A DNA stretch of 42,198 nucleotides, from positions 1 through 42,198 of the forward strand of contig CAMNOS010000007.1 of the NCBI GenBank assembly GCA_946546925.1, written 5' to 3'. The notes beneath the pieces were generated by a model, which did no database searches, had not been told where the DNA came from, and saw only the letters and a program-made list of their open reading frames with translations. The position numbers and the translations under genes were made by a program. Every line of letters begins with the position of its first letter. Positions within the stretch are counted from its first letter, which is position 1. This document shows, in pieces, positions 8,299-17,644 of the stretch. Origin of the DNA: an uncultured Butyrivibrio sp. Its GTDB lineage: Bacteria; Bacillota; Clostridia; Lachnospirales; Lachnospiraceae.

Positions 8299-9447
8299 AT
8301 GAGAAAAATAGTACTTCTGGGATCAACCGGTTCCATCGGGACCCAGACCCTTGATGTGGTCAGAAACAACAGGTCTGAGCTGGAGGTTGTGGGAATCGCC
8401 GCTCTAAAGAGCGTGGACAAGGTCGAAGAGCAGGTAAGGGAATTTAAGCCCAAATATGTCTGCATGTACGACGAGGAGGCTGCGAGGAGGCTTAAGGATA
8501 GGATTGCCGACACTAAAGTAGAGGTGTTTGCCGGAATGGACGGTCTTCTTGATATAGTTTCCGTTCCCGAGGCAGACACGGTCCTGACAGCAGTTGTGGG
8601 AATGATAGGAATAAGGCCTACGATAAGAGCCATCGAGCAGGGCAAGGATATAGCTCTTGCCAATAAGGAGACGCTTGTCTGTGCGGGGCATATAATAATG
8701 CCACTTGCCAGGGCAAAGAATGTACAGATACTTCCCGTCGACTCTGAGCACAGTGCGATCTTCCAGTCGCTGAACGGCGAGCCCCGGGACAAGGTGGAGA
8801 AAATCCTTCTGACTGCAAGCGGCGGACCTTTCAGGGGCAGGCACGCAGATGAACTTAAGGATATGACTGCAGCCGATGCCCTGAAGCACCCCAACTGGGA
8901 CATGGGTCCCAAGGTGACCATAGACTCTTCCTCACTTGTAAATAAGGGACTGGAAGTCATGGAGGCCAGATGGCTCTTTGACGTGTCACTTGATAACATT
9001 CAGGTGGTTGTTCATCCCCAGAGCATAGTTCACAGCGCAGTACAGTTTGTGGACGGAGCTGTCATCGCTCAGCTTGGCGTACCGGACATGAAGCTTCCAA
9101 TACTGTATGCACTGTTTTATCCTGACAGAAGGCCTATGGCTGAAAAGAGACTTGACCTTTTTGAACTGGGGAGCCTGACTTTTGAGGCACCTGACACGGA
9201 TACATTTAAGGGCCTTAAGCTCGCCTTTGATGCTGCCAGGATAGGAGGCAGCATGCCCACAGTATTCAATGCGGCCAATGAGATGGCGGTTAAGAGATTC
9301 TTAAAAGGAGATATCAGATATCTTCAGATTTATGACATGATAGAGCGGGCAATGGATCACCACGAAAGGGTGGACAACCCTGATGTGCCCGCAATTCTCG
9401 AGGCGGAGAGACAGACCTATGAGTTCCTCTCTTCCCTGCAGTTTTAA
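8299..9447 (+). CDS. dxr: 1-deoxy-D-xylulose 5-phosphate reductoisomerase
   Basis: Second enzyme of the MEP isoprenoid pathway; converts DXP to MEP with NADPH and a divalent metal. 382 residues from ATG 8299, which follows AAAAGAGGT. The open frame extends to an upstream ATG at 8236, but those 21 residues lie before the NADPH motif and match nothing expected. Motifs: LLGSTGSIGTQTLDV (cofactor), ANKETLVCAG, LPVDSEHSAIFQSL (metal ligands), SGGPFRG, and SSSLVNKGLEVMEARWLF. rseP follows after 21 bases, the standard Firmicutes order. Confidence 0.97.
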   Translation: MRKIVLLGSTGSIGTQTLDVVRNNRSELEVVGIAALKSVDKVEEQVREFKPKYVCMYDEEAARRLKDRIADTKVEVFAGMDGLLDIVSVPEADTVLTAVVGMIGIRPTIRAIEQGKDIALANKETLVCAGHIIMPLARAKNVQILPVDSEHSAIFQSLNGEPRDKVEKILLTASGGPFRGRHADELKDMTAADALKHPNWDMGPKVTIDSSSLVNKGLEVMEARWLFDVSLDNIQVVVHPQSIVHSAVQFVDGAVIAQLGVPDMKLPILYALFYPDRRPMAEKRLDLFELGSLTFEAPDTDTFKGLKLAFDAARIGGSMPTVFNAANEMAVKRFLKGDIRYLQIYDMIERAMDHHERVDNPDVPAILEAERQTYEFLSSLQF

Positions 9448-9468
9448 TACATAAGGATTGATCAAGAT

Positions 9469-10521
9469 ATGATAGTTAGTGTACTTATTTTTTTACTGAT
9501 ATTCGGAGTGTTGGTTACAAGCCATGAATTCGGACATTTCATCATAGCCAAGTCAGGCGGGATAAGGGTCAATGAGTTCTTTATCGGCATGGGACCGACT
9601 CTCTGGAAAAAGCAAAAGGGCGAGACCCTGTACAGCATTAAGCTTCTTCCGATCGGAGGCGCCTGCGTTTTTGACGGCCTTGATCCGATCGCAGAGGAAA
9701 AGGGAGATTACGATGAGAGGTCCTTTTTAAATGCTCCGGTATGGAGGAGGATAGCAACTCTCTTTGCAGGTCCCTTTGCCAACTTCCTGATCGCATATAT
9801 TCTGGCAGTTATCCTTGTAAGTTTCTCGGCATGGAACTTTCCGGTAGTCAACAAGATGACGGAGGATTCCGCAGCAGCGGAAGCAGGGATGCAGCCCGGT
9901 GACAAGATAATAAGCATCGACGGAGAGAAGGTGTACATGTCCGGCGAGGTCACGCTGATCTCACAGTTTGCCGAGGGAAGTCCAATGGACATTGTGTATG
10001 AGAGGGACGGAGTAAGGCACGAGACAACTCTTATCCCCAAGTTCAGCGAAGAGGACCAGCGCTACTACATGGGCGTGTACATGGGTGAGTACGGAGAGAT
10101 AAAGGGCGCCGAGGCGCTTAAGTACGCCTGGTATGAGGTGAGATATTACTTCAGGACGACTTACAGAAGCCTTGCGCTTCTGGTGAAGGGTAAGCTTTCC
10201 AAGGACGACGTGTCCGGACCTGTGGGTATGGTCAAGATGGTTGATGACACCTATGAGGAAGTGCGTCCCTACGGAATATCTGCGGTGATACTTACAATGC
10301 TTTCACTCACGGTTCTCTTGTCTGTTAACCTGGGAGTAATGAATCTTCTGCCGCTTCCGGCTCTTGACGGCGGCAGGCTGGTGTTCCAGTTCATAGAGGT
10401 GATAATCGGAAAGCCCGTACCTCCCGAGAAAGAGGGCTTTGTACATATGGTTGGAATGATCGCCCTCATGGGACTTATGGTGTTTGTACTCTTTAACGAC
10501 ATCACCAAGTTTACGAGGTAA
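9469..10521 (+). CDS. rseP: RIP metalloprotease RseP (site-2 protease, M50)
   Basis: Intramembrane zinc protease that cleaves membrane-bound anti-sigma factors or signal-peptide remnants. It has 350 residues. HEFGH at 19-23 inside the first transmembrane helix provides zinc ligands and the catalytic Glu. A single PDZ domain follows at about 115-195 ([17 protein letters not shown]). The third ligand region [15 protein letters not shown] lies near the C-terminus, followed by two more hydrophobic segments. One PDZ is normal for Gram-positives. AAGGAT precedes the ATG. Confidence 0.95.
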   Translation: MIVSVLIFLLIFGVLVTSHEFGHFIIAKSGGIRVNEFFIGMGPTLWKKQKGETLYSIKLLPIGGACVFDGLDPIAEEKGDYDERSFLNAPVWRRIATLFAGPFANFLIAYILAVILVSFSAWNFPVVNKMTEDSAAAEAGMQPGDKIISIDGEKVYMSGEVTLISQFAEGSPMDIVYERDGVRHETTLIPKFSEEDQRYYMGVYMGEYGEIKGAEALKYAWYEVRYYFRTTYRSLALLVKGKLSKDDVSGPVGMVKMVDDTYEEVRPYGISAVILTMLSLTVLLSVNLGVMNLLPLPALDGGRLVFQFIEVIIGKPVPPEKEGFVHMVGMIALMGLMVFVLFNDITKFTR

Positions 10522-10580
10522 GTGAATCGGATCAGGCCGCATTCGGGCGGATAACACTCAGTGTTCATAAGGAGAAGACT

Positions 10581-11645
10581 ATGGCATATCGCGACAACAC
10601 AAAAGTAGTTCATATAGGTGACAGGGTTATAGGTGGCGGCAATCCCATACTTATCCAGTCCATGACCAATACTAAGACTGAGGATGTACAAGCCACTGTT
10701 TCGCAGATACTAAGACTCGAGGAGGCTGGCTGCGAGATCATAAGGAGCACGGTTCCGAATATGGAGGCTGCAAAAGCTCTCTCAGAGATCAAAAAGCAGA
10801 TTCATATCCCCATCGTTGCAGACATACATTTTGACTACAAGATGGCAATAGCAGCCATAGAAAACGGGGCGGACAAGATAAGGATCAACCCAGGTAATAT
10901 CGGTTCAAAGGACAGGATAGCAGCAGTTGTCTCCTATGCCAAAGAGAGGAACATACCCATAAGAGTTGGCGTTAACAGCGGCTCTCTGGAAAAAGAACTG
11001 GTTGAGAAATACAGCGGTGTCACTGCCGAGGGACTGGTTGAGAGCGCTCTGGATAAGATCGGCATAATAGAAGATCTTGGCTATGACAACATCGTTGTGA
11101 GCATCAAGTCGTCGAATGTCATGCTCTGCGTGAAAGCACATGAGCTTCTTGCAGAGAAATGCCAGTATCCTCTTCATGTGGGTATAACAGAGGCGGGAAC
11201 TCTTTACGGCGGCAATATCAAGTCATCGGTCGGACTTGGTATTATCCTGAGCAAAGGAATCGGAGACACCATAAGAGTGTCACTCTCTGGAGACCCTGTA
11301 GAAGAGATTAAGACTGCCAAGACCATACTGAGGACTCTTGGGATCAGAGAGGGCGGAATCGAAGTTGTTTCATGCCCCACCTGCGGAAGGACCAACATAG
11401 ATCTCATCGGACTTGCTAATGCAGTTGAAAACATGGTTCAGGGATATGACCTCAACATCAAGGTCGCTGTTATGGGATGTGCTGTCAACGGCCCGGGCGA
11501 AGCAAGGGAAGCTGATATAGGAATAGCAGGAGGCATAGGAGAGGGACTTCTTATCAGAAAAGGAGAAGTCATCCGAAAAGTCAAAGAGGATGAGCTTCTT
11601 GGCGCTCTTAAGGCCGAGCTTGACGCTCTTGCCGCTAAGAACTAG
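10581..11645 (+). CDS. ispG: 4-hydroxy-3-methylbut-2-en-1-yl diphosphate synthase (IspG/GcpE)
   Basis: Penultimate MEP-pathway enzyme, an oxygen-sensitive [4Fe-4S] reductase. 354 residues, the bacterial two-domain form (TIM barrel plus ferredoxin-like domain). Visible are [12 protein letters not shown] at the N-terminus, INPGNIG, and the cluster cysteines in [12 protein letters not shown] and [16 protein letters not shown]. An AAGGAG site lies 8 bases before the ATG. It is cotranscribed with rseP (59-base gap) and polC (48-base gap). Confidence 0.97.
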   Translation: MAYRDNTKVVHIGDRVIGGGNPILIQSMTNTKTEDVQATVSQILRLEEAGCEIIRSTVPNMEAAKALSEIKKQIHIPIVADIHFDYKMAIAAIENGADKIRINPGNIGSKDRIAAVVSYAKERNIPIRVGVNSGSLEKELVEKYSGVTAEGLVESALDKIGIIEDLGYDNIVVSIKSSNVMLCVKAHELLAEKCQYPLHVGITEAGTLYGGNIKSSVGLGIILSKGIGDTIRVSLSGDPVEEIKTAKTILRTLGIREGGIEVVSCPTCGRTNIDLIGLANAVENMVQGYDLNIKVAVMGCAVNGPGEAREADIGIAGGIGEGLLIRKGEVIRKVKEDELLGALKAELDALAAKN

Positions 11646-11693
11646 AGATCAGGGCAATTAGTCGGAATTAGTTTCATAAGGATAAACAGATTA

Positions 11694-14600
11694 ATGGGGA
11701 AGCGTTTTTTTGATGTATTTCCGGGTCTGTCTCTTGAGGGGTCAACGAGAGAGATCATGGAACAGACTGAAGTTACCAAAGTCTCTGCAACCAAAAAGCA
11801 GGACTTTATAAGGATATATATATCGAGCAGTAAGCTCATAGATAAGGCAGATATAGTCAAGACAGAGGGCTGCATCAAAAAGCAGCTCTTTAATGATAAT
11901 GACATAACGATCAAGATCTACGAGAAGTTCTCGCTTTCGGCGCAGTATACGCCTAAGAACCTTCTCGATTTATACAGGGAGAGTATCGAGCTGGAGCTGA
12001 AAGACTATGACCATATGGAGTATAGTCTTTTTCGCGCGGCTTCTTTTGCGTATCCGGATGATGATAACGTTGTAATAAAGCTTGAGGACAGCGTGGTTGG
12101 CCGCAGGAAGGCTCCTGATCTTCTGAAGAACCTGGATAAGATTTTCAACGAAAGGTGCGGCCTTTCTGTAGTCATTTCCCCTGAATATGTCAAGATTGAA
12201 AAGGACGAGAAGGCTCCCGATTACAGCGAGGAGTCTCTTGAAATAGCCAAAAAGCTCGAAGATATCGAGGAGAAGGAGAGACAAAAGCAGGAAGAAAAGA
12301 AGGAGAAAAAGGAGGCTGCCAAAGAGGCTTCGGCTCCGAATAAGGCTGCCTTTTCAGGTAAGTCTTTTGAAAAGGCCCCTTCACTTCCCGGTTCAAAGGG
12401 CAGAAGCTTCGGCAAAAGAGATTTCGGCGGAAGCTACAAAAGATCCGATAATCCTGACGTTCTCTACGGAAGGGACTTTGATGATGAGCCGATGAAGCTC
12501 TCAGATCTTGAGGGTGAGATCGGTGAGGTTACGGTTCACGGCAAGATTATTGAGTTTGATAAGAGAGATATTAGGAACGAGAAGACCATTCTCATCTTTG
12601 CCATCAGTGATTTTACCGACTCCATAGGTATCAAGATGTTTGTGAGCACCGAGGATGTTCCTGAGATCACCAAGGACATCAAGCCCGGTGTGTTCGTGAA
12701 GATTAAGGGAATTGCCACCATGGACAAGTTCGACCATGAGCTGGCCATTCAGTCGGTTGTGGGTGTCAAGAAGATACCTGACTTTACCGTCAAGAGAAAA
12801 GACAATGCGGATGTGAAGAGGGTCGAGCTCCACTGCCACACCAAGATGAGCGAGATGGATGGAGTCTCCGAAGTAAGCGACATTGTAAAACAGGCATACA
12901 AGTGGGGAATGCCGGGGATTGCCATCACTGACCACGGCGTTGTCCAGTCTCTTACAGACGCCAACCACGTCTGGGAAGATCTGTTTAAGGGAGAAAAGTC
13001 CCGTCGCAAGGAGGCCGGGGAGCCGCCTATAGAGAGACAGGATTTCTTTAAACTGGTTCTCGGTGTTGAGGCCTATTTGGTTGACGACCTCAAAGAAATA
13101 GTAGTGAATGACAAGGGACAGAGCCTGGACGATACTACATTTGTCGTATTTGATATTGAGACTACAGGCTTTTCTCCGATCAGGAACAGGATAATCGAGA
13201 TCGGTGCCGTGAAGGTCAGAAACGGCGAGATCGTGGATCGGTTCTCAGAGTTCATCAATCCTCTGGTGCCCATTCCATACAGGATAGAGAAGATAACAAG
13301 TATTACCGATGAGATGGTCATGAATGCTCCTACGAGAGATGAGATCATCCCAAGGTTTGTTGAGTTCTGTGAAGGTGCTGTTCTTGTGGGACACAATGTG
13401 GCCTTTGATATAAGCTTCATCAACCAGAACTGCAAGGAACTCGGAATAGATGTGGATTACACCACTGTGGATACACTGTGGCTGTCAAGGTTCTTTTTCC
13501 CGCTTCAGAACAAACATACTCTGGATGCGGTAGCCAAGACTCTGAATATCATTCTGGAGCATCATCACAGAGCGGTCGATGACGCTGAGTGTACTGCGGA
13601 GATCTTTATTAAGTTCCTTCCAATGCTCAAGGAAAAGGGCGCAGCAAGTCTTACTGATGTGAATATCCTTGGTAAGCCCACACCTGATATGATAAGGCAC
13701 CTTAGAAGCAACCACTGTATAATACTTGCCAAGAATACCCTTGGAAGAGTTAATCTCTATACACTTGTCAGCAAGTCGCATCTTGATTACTTCAGGAGAT
13801 TCCCGCTGATACCAAAGAGCGAACTCATCAAATACAGGGAGGGTCTGATCATAGGAAGTGCCTGCTGTGCAGGTGAGCTCTACGATGCTGTTGTGGAGAG
13901 AAGGTCACCCGAGGACATTGCAAGGATTGCGTCCTTCTATGATTACCTGGAGATACAGCCTGTCGCCAACAATCACTTCATGGTGGACTCTGACAAGCCC
14001 AAATATGAAGAGGTAAACAGCGACGATGACATAAGAGATCTTAACAGGGAGATAATTAAGCTGGGAGAACAGTTCAATAAACCTGTTGTCGCTACCTGCG
14101 ACGCCCACTTCTTAAATCCCGAGGATGAGATATACAGGACTATCATAATGGCAGGAAAGGGTATGGACGACGAGGAGCCGGCACCTCTTTTCCTGAGAAC
14201 AACCGAGGAGATGCTCAAAGAGTTCGACTATCTTGGAGGAGAGAAAGCCAGGGAGATCGTAATAGACAACACAAGGAAGATACTGGATATGTGCGACAGT
14301 ATTTCCCCTGTGCGTCCCGACAAGTGTGCGCCTGTCATCGCCAACAGTGATGAGATACTGACCAAGATCTGCTACGACAAGGCTCATGAGATTTATGGTG
14401 AAGAGCTGCCTGAGATCGTTAAGGAGAGGCTTGAAAGAGAGCTTAACTCCATTATCAAGAACGGTTTCGCGGTTATGTATATCATTGCCCAGAAGCTGGT
14501 ATGGAAGTCCAACGAGGATGGATACCTGGTTGGATCCAGAGGCTCCGTAGGGTCATCCTTTGTGGCTTTTACTTCCGGAATAACGGAGGTTAATTCCTTA

Positions 14601-16244
14601 AGCCCGCACTACGTGTGCCCGAGCTGTAAGTACAGTGACTTTGATTCCGAGGAGGTCCTTGCATACGGCGGTAATTCAGGCTGTGATATGCCTGACAAGA
14701 GATGTCCCAAGTGCGGAACCATGATGAACAAGGACGGATTTGATATCCCCTTTGAGACCTTCCTTGGATTCAAGGGCGACAAGGAGCCTGATATCGACCT
14801 TAACTTCTCCGGTGAGTATCAGTCCAAAGCCCACAAATATACAGAGGTTATCTTTGGCTACGGCCAGACCTTCAGAGCGGGTACAATCGCATCCCTTGCT
14901 GATAAGACAGCTTATGGATTCGTCAAAAAATATTTTGACGGCATCGGAGTGAGCAAGCGAAAGAGCGAGATTAACAGGATAGTTCAGGGCTGTACAGGGA
15001 TAAGGCGCGGAACAGGCCAGCACCCGGGAGGTATCATCGTGCTGCCTGTGGGTGAGGATATCAATTCCTTCTGTCCTGTGCAGCATCCTGCCAACGATAT
15101 GACTACTGCGACCATAACGACCCATTACGACTATCACTCCATTGATCATAACCTCTTAAAGCTTGATATTCTGGGACACGATGATCCCACCATGATAAGA
15201 TTCCTTCAGGACTGTACAGGACTTGATCCCAAGGAAGTGCCTCTTGATGACAAGAATGTAATGAGTCTTTTTATGAATACAATGGCTCTGAACCTTGAGC
15301 CTGAGCAGATCGGAGGAACAAAGCTTGGGTGTCTGGGACTTCCTGAGTTTGGTACCGACTTTGCCATGCAGATGGTTATTGACGCCCAGCCGAAGTCACT
15401 TTCGCACCTTATCAGGATCTCAGGTCTTTCCCACGGAACTGACGTGTGGCTTGGCAATGCCCAGACTCTGATCCAGGAGGGCAAGGCCACGATCGACACC
15501 TGTATCTGCTGCCGTGACGATATCATGATCTACCTCATCCAGAAGGGACTTGATAAGTCTGAGTCCTTCAAGATAATGGAGGCGGTAAGAAAGGGTAAGG
15601 TAGCCAAGGGCAAGGAGTCGAGCTGGGGAGACTGGAAAAAGGACATGGCTGACCACGGTGTTCCCGACTGGTATATATGGTCATGCGAGAAGATCAAGTA
15701 CATGTTCCCCAAGGCGCATGCGGCAGCCTATGTCATGATGGCATGGAGAATCGCGTACTTCAAGGTATATGTTCCACAGGCATTTTATGCAGCCTGGTTC
15801 AGTATAAGGGCAAAGGCCTTCAACTACGAGCACATGTGCCAGGGCGAGAACCACCTGCGCAGCATCATGAAGGAATACATGAACAAAAAGGACGAACTCT
15901 CCAATGCGCAGCAGGCTGAACTTGGAGATATGAGACTGGTTGAGGAGATGTATGAGAGGGGGATAGAGTTCCTTCCAATCGACATCTTCAAGGTCAAGTC
16001 AAGGGAATTCCAGGTCATCGGAGATAAGATTATGCCGTCCCTTACCAGTATTGACGGCATGGGTGAGAAGGCGGCAGACCAGATAGTTGAAGCTGCCAAG
16101 GACGGCCCCTTCCTTTCAAGGGATGACTTCCGTCAGAGAACCAAGTGTCCTCAGACGGTCATCGACAAGATGGCAGACATGGGGCTCTTGGGTGACCTTC
16201 CCGAGTCCAACCAGATGAGTATCTTTGATCTTATGAATATGTGA
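11694..16244 (+). CDS. polC: DNA polymerase III alpha subunit, Gram-positive PolC type
   Basis: Main replicative polymerase with built-in proofreading, 1516 residues. Domain order: N-terminal domain (1-180); a Lys/Glu- and Gly-rich linker (about 190-275); an OB fold (about 277-370); a PHP domain split around the exonuclease (VELHCHTKMSEMDG near 379); the DEDDh exonuclease (FVVFDIETTGF near 487, ending in HHRAVDDAECT); the polymerase core (YLVGSRGSVGSS, zinc-type CPSC and CPKC pairs near 974-1010, DKEPDIDLNFSGEYQ near 1030); and helix-hairpin-helix repeats near 1460. It is slightly longer than the usual 1430-1450, mostly from the linker. AAGGAT precedes ATG 11694. The polymerase and exonuclease acidic residues look intact. 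Confidence 0.98.
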   Translation: MGKRFFDVFPGLSLEGSTREIMEQTEVTKVSATKKQDFIRIYISSSKLIDKADIVKTEGCIKKQLFNDNDITIKIYEKFSLSAQYTPKNLLDLYRESIELELKDYDHMEYSLFRAASFAYPDDDNVVIKLEDSVVGRRKAPDLLKNLDKIFNERCGLSVVISPEYVKIEKDEKAPDYSEESLEIAKKLEDIEEKERQKQEEKKEKKEAAKEASAPNKAAFSGKSFEKAPSLPGSKGRSFGKRDFGGSYKRSDNPDVLYGRDFDDEPMKLSDLEGEIGEVTVHGKIIEFDKRDIRNEKTILIFAISDFTDSIGIKMFVSTEDVPEITKDIKPGVFVKIKGIATMDKFDHELAIQSVVGVKKIPDFTVKRKDNADVKRVELHCHTKMSEMDGVSEVSDIVKQAYKWGMPGIAITDHGVVQSLTDANHVWEDLFKGEKSRRKEAGEPPIERQDFFKLVLGVEAYLVDDLKEIVVNDKGQSLDDTTFVVFDIETTGFSPIRNRIIEIGAVKVRNGEIVDRFSEFINPLVPIPYRIEKITSITDEMVMNAPTRDEIIPRFVEFCEGAVLVGHNVAFDISFINQNCKELGIDVDYTTVDTLWLSRFFFPLQNKHTLDAVAKTLNIILEHHHRAVDDAECTAEIFIKFLPMLKEKGAASLTDVNILGKPTPDMIRHLRSNHCIILAKNTLGRVNLYTLVSKSHLDYFRRFPLIPKSELIKYREGLIIGSACCAGELYDAVVERRSPEDIARIASFYDYLEIQPVANNHFMVDSDKPKYEEVNSDDDIRDLNREIIKLGEQFNKPVVATCDAHFLNPEDEIYRTIIMAGKGMDDEEPAPLFLRTTEEMLKEFDYLGGEKAREIVIDNTRKILDMCDSISPVRPDKCAPVIANSDEILTKICYDKAHEIYGEELPEIVKERLERELNSIIKNGFAVMYIIAQKLVWKSNEDGYLVGSRGSVGSSFVAFTSGITEVNSLSPHYVCPSCKYSDFDSEEVLAYGGNSGCDMPDKRCPKCGTMMNKDGFDIPFETFLGFKGDKEPDIDLNFSGEYQSKAHKYTEVIFGYGQTFRAGTIASLADKTAYGFVKKYFDGIGVSKRKSEINRIVQGCTGIRRGTGQHPGGIIVLPVGEDINSFCPVQHPANDMTTATITTHYDYHSIDHNLLKLDILGHDDPTMIRFLQDCTGLDPKEVPLDDKNVMSLFMNTMALNLEPEQIGGTKLGCLGLPEFGTDFAMQMVIDAQPKSLSHLIRISGLSHGTDVWLGNAQTLIQEGKATIDTCICCRDDIMIYLIQKGLDKSESFKIMEAVRKGKVAKGKESSWGDWKKDMADHGVPDWYIWSCEKIKYMFPKAHAAAYVMMAWRIAYFKVYVPQAFYAAWFSIRAKAFNYEHMCQGENHLRSIMKEYMNKKDELSNAQQAELGDMRLVEEMYERGIEFLPIDIFKVKSREFQVIGDKIMPSLTSIDGMGEKAADQIVEAAKDGPFLSRDDFRQRTKCPQTVIDKMADMGLLGDLPESNQMSIFDLMNM

Positions 16245-16302
16245 AATCCACCCGGCCCTGGGCAGTGAAAGATATTTTCAGCGCTACAGAAAAGAGAAAG
16301 AG

Positions 16303-16995
16303 ATGTTTAACAATAAGCAATTGATGGAAAACCGCACAGCGGGTGCAATTATCAGGAACATGGTACTTGCTGCAGTAAGTCTTTTTATAAACGGCTTTGG
16401 TGTATACCTGACGATACAGGCTGATATTGGGGCCGGTCCATGGGATGTGCTGAACCTGGGGATTTCAAAGAGTCTTGGCATATTGTATGGGACAGCTTCG
16501 GTGGCAGTATCCTACGCGATCCTTGGAATTGACATTGCTCTTAAAGAGCCGATCGGGATAGCAATGTTCATAGACGCCTTTGTGGTGGGTAAGTCAGTTG
16601 ACTTCTTTAACAGGATAGGAGCTGTACCTAAGTGCAGCTCCCCTTCTTCGGGTATAATCTGTATGGTCATAGGCCTCTTTATCATGGCATACACCCAGTA
16701 CACATACATGAGCGCTTCACTTGGCTGCGGGCCGAGGGATACGCTTCTTGTTGCTCTGACAAAGAGGGCAGGGAAGACACCTATCGGAGTTGTGAGCATA
16801 ACTCTTCTTAGTCTTGCTACATTGGTCGGATATCTTTTAGGAGGTCCTGTGGGTATAGGTACACTTATCTGTGCGATTGCCACAGGCCCTATCATGCAGT
16901 TTGCATTTTCTTCCGTCAGGTTTGATGCGACAAGCGTACATCATCAGCATCTTACGGATTCACTGAAAGTCTTCACAGAGCATAAGGCTGCCTGA
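16303..16995 (+). CDS. YczE/YitT-like integral membrane protein
   Basis: 230-residue membrane protein with about five or six hydrophobic segments, similar in style to the YczE/YyaS family (COG2364). Recognizable are NGFGVYLTIQADIGAGPWDVLNLGIS, in which the family-typical GxGPWD occurs, and a second internal copy with SASLGCGPRDTLLVAL. This suggests an internal duplication of a transmembrane pair flanking a G-P-(W/R)-D loop. The function of the family is not established; a transporter or transporter accessory is plausible. It lies 58 bases after polC with a weak AAAGAGAAAGAG site. Its stop codon lies inside a stable hairpin. Confidence 0.75.
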   Translation: MFNNKQLMENRTAGAIIRNMVLAAVSLFINGFGVYLTIQADIGAGPWDVLNLGISKSLGILYGTASVAVSYAILGIDIALKEPIGIAMFIDAFVVGKSVDFFNRIGAVPKCSSPSSGIICMVIGLFIMAYTQYTYMSASLGCGPRDTLLVALTKRAGKTPIGVVSITLLSLATLVGYLLGGPVGIGTLICAIATGPIMQFAFSSVRFDATSVHHQHLTDSLKVFTEHKAA

Positions 16996-17013
16996 GTATA
17001 TGCTCGGGCAGCC
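16986..17013 (+). terminator. Stable stem-loop overlapping the yczE-like stop codon
   Basis: The arms 16986-16996 (GGCTGCCTGAG) and 17003-17013 (CTCGGGCAGCC) form 11 bp with one G-U wobble and a 6-base loop. There is no T run afterwards (CTTGTCAG), so it may be a transcript 3'-end protector or an inefficient terminator rather than a classical one. Its 3' arm belongs to a repeat also present near 32002. Confidence 0.5.
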
Positions 17014-17034
17014 CTTGTCAGCGGATCTATATTT
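16993..17034 (+). repeat. Dispersed intergenic repeat, copy A
   Basis: About 42 bases aligning without gaps to 32002-32043, with 34 identities. The core blocks ATGCTCGGGCAG and TGTCAGCGGAT are identical. Both copies lie at transcript ends and both carry a hairpin, but the 5' arms differ between the copies. Confidence 0.65.
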
Positions 17035-17042
17035 GCTACAAT
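17015..17042 (+). promoter_or_regulatory. Predicted promoter P1 upstream of the arsR region
   Basis: TTGTCA (17015-17020), a 16-base spacer and TACAAT (17037-17042), preceded by TGC, form a good sigma-70/sigma-A promoter with an extended -10. The predicted start is near 17049. No gene begins until 17251, so it makes either a long arsR leader or a short separate RNA. The -35 lies inside the dispersed repeat. Confidence 0.5.
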
Positions 17043-17126
17043 CCATTAAAACGGGGAAGGCACTGCCCGGTGCCTGAGGCAAAAGTATAACGAAGGCGGA
17101 AAATCTCTGAATGGTAGCAGTAAGTC

Positions 17127-17155
17127 TTGACAAAATATATATGTATGTATATATT
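17127..17155 (+). promoter_or_regulatory. Promoter P2 of the arsR-HMA-P-type ATPase operon
   Basis: A consensus TTGACA (17127-17132), a 17-base spacer and TATATT (17150-17155). The expected start is near 17162, inside the palindromic operator, so repressor binding would block initiation. The spacer is almost pure alternating A/T. Confidence 0.85.
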
Positions 17156-17183
17156 AAACGTATGAGCAGATGTTCATACGTTT
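17156..17183 (+). promoter_or_regulatory. ArsR/SmtB-type operator (13-2-13 inverted repeat)
   Basis: AAACGTATGAGCA, two bases, TGTTCATACGTTT: the arms are complementary at 12 of 13 positions. The core TGAGCA-GA-TGTTCA resembles the 12-2-1 operators (TGAACA...) bound by SmtB/CzrA-like sensors. It starts immediately after the -10 element, as expected for metal-relieved repression by the downstream ArsR-family protein. The following TTTATTTTTTG also makes it look like an intrinsic terminator for upstream transcription. Confidence 0.75.
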
Positions 17184-17250
17184 ATTTTTTGTTTGGACTA
17201 TATGAAGCTCATGATGAAAAGAGTTAGGTTCACAGAAAGGAGCCGGAATT

Positions 17251-17610
17251 ATGGCGATAAGTGATGTGGAACACTGTGATGAGATTCACAGACACGCCGG
17301 CGTGGTTCTTAAGACACAGAGGCAGATGCCGGATGAGGATGAACTCTACGATCTGGCGGAGCTGTTTAAGGTCTTTGGAGACTCCACGAGGATAAGGATC
17401 CTGTTTGCGCTTTTTGAGCAGGAGATGTGCGTCTGCGATATAGCAGAGAGCCTTGAGATGACCCAGTCTGCAATATCCCATCAGCTCAGGATACTCAAGC
17501 AGAGTAAGCTCGTGGGAAACAGGCGCGAGGGCAAGCAGATCATCTATTTCCTGGCCGATGATCATGTGAGGACCATAATTGACCAGGGACTGAACCATAT
17601 TGAAGAATGA
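17251..17610 (+). CDS. ArsR/SmtB-family metal-responsive transcriptional repressor
   Basis: 119-residue winged-helix dimeric repressor. Two metal sites can be read. The alpha5 site has Asp103, His105, His116 and Glu119, the same D-x-H...H-x-x-E set as SmtB and close to CzrA (zinc). A CadC-like alpha3N site is suggested by Cys60 and Cys62 (MCVCDI) plus His8, Cys9, His13 and His15 in the N-terminal tail. Cadmium, lead and zinc are therefore likely inducers. The recognition helix is TQSAISHQLRIL. AAAGGAG precedes ATG 17251. The consensus promoter and operator just upstream and the P1B ATPase downstream support autoregulation of a metal-efflux operon. Confidence 0.93.
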   Translation: MAISDVEHCDEIHRHAGVVLKTQRQMPDEDELYDLAELFKVFGDSTRIRILFALFEQEMCVCDIAESLEMTQSAISHQLRILKQSKLVGNRREGKQIIYFLADDHVRTIIDQGLNHIEE

Positions 17611-17644
17611 CAGAGAATATCAGAAGAGAAAGGTGGAAAAGACT

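Larger units (their letters stand above)
17049..17189 (+). ncRNA. Candidate small untranslated RNA or leader ending in a terminator-like hairpin
   Basis: The roughly 140 bases between promoter P1 and the palindrome at 17156-17183 contain no convincing open frame. They hold a GC-rich hairpin (AGGCAC at 17058-17063 pairs with GTGCCT at 17070-17075). The 3' end, if the palindrome folds in RNA, is a 12-bp stem followed by ATTTTTTG. It matches no riboswitch class I can recall. This is inference from promoter and terminator signals only. Confidence 0.3.

Noticed and set aside
17049-17125. Possible riboswitch (glycine-, TPP- or NiCo-like fragments such as GGTGCCTGAGG and GGCAAAAG)
   Set aside because: Only short pieces are similar; the ordered conserved core of none of these classes is present. 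Kept only as an unassigned RNA candidate.
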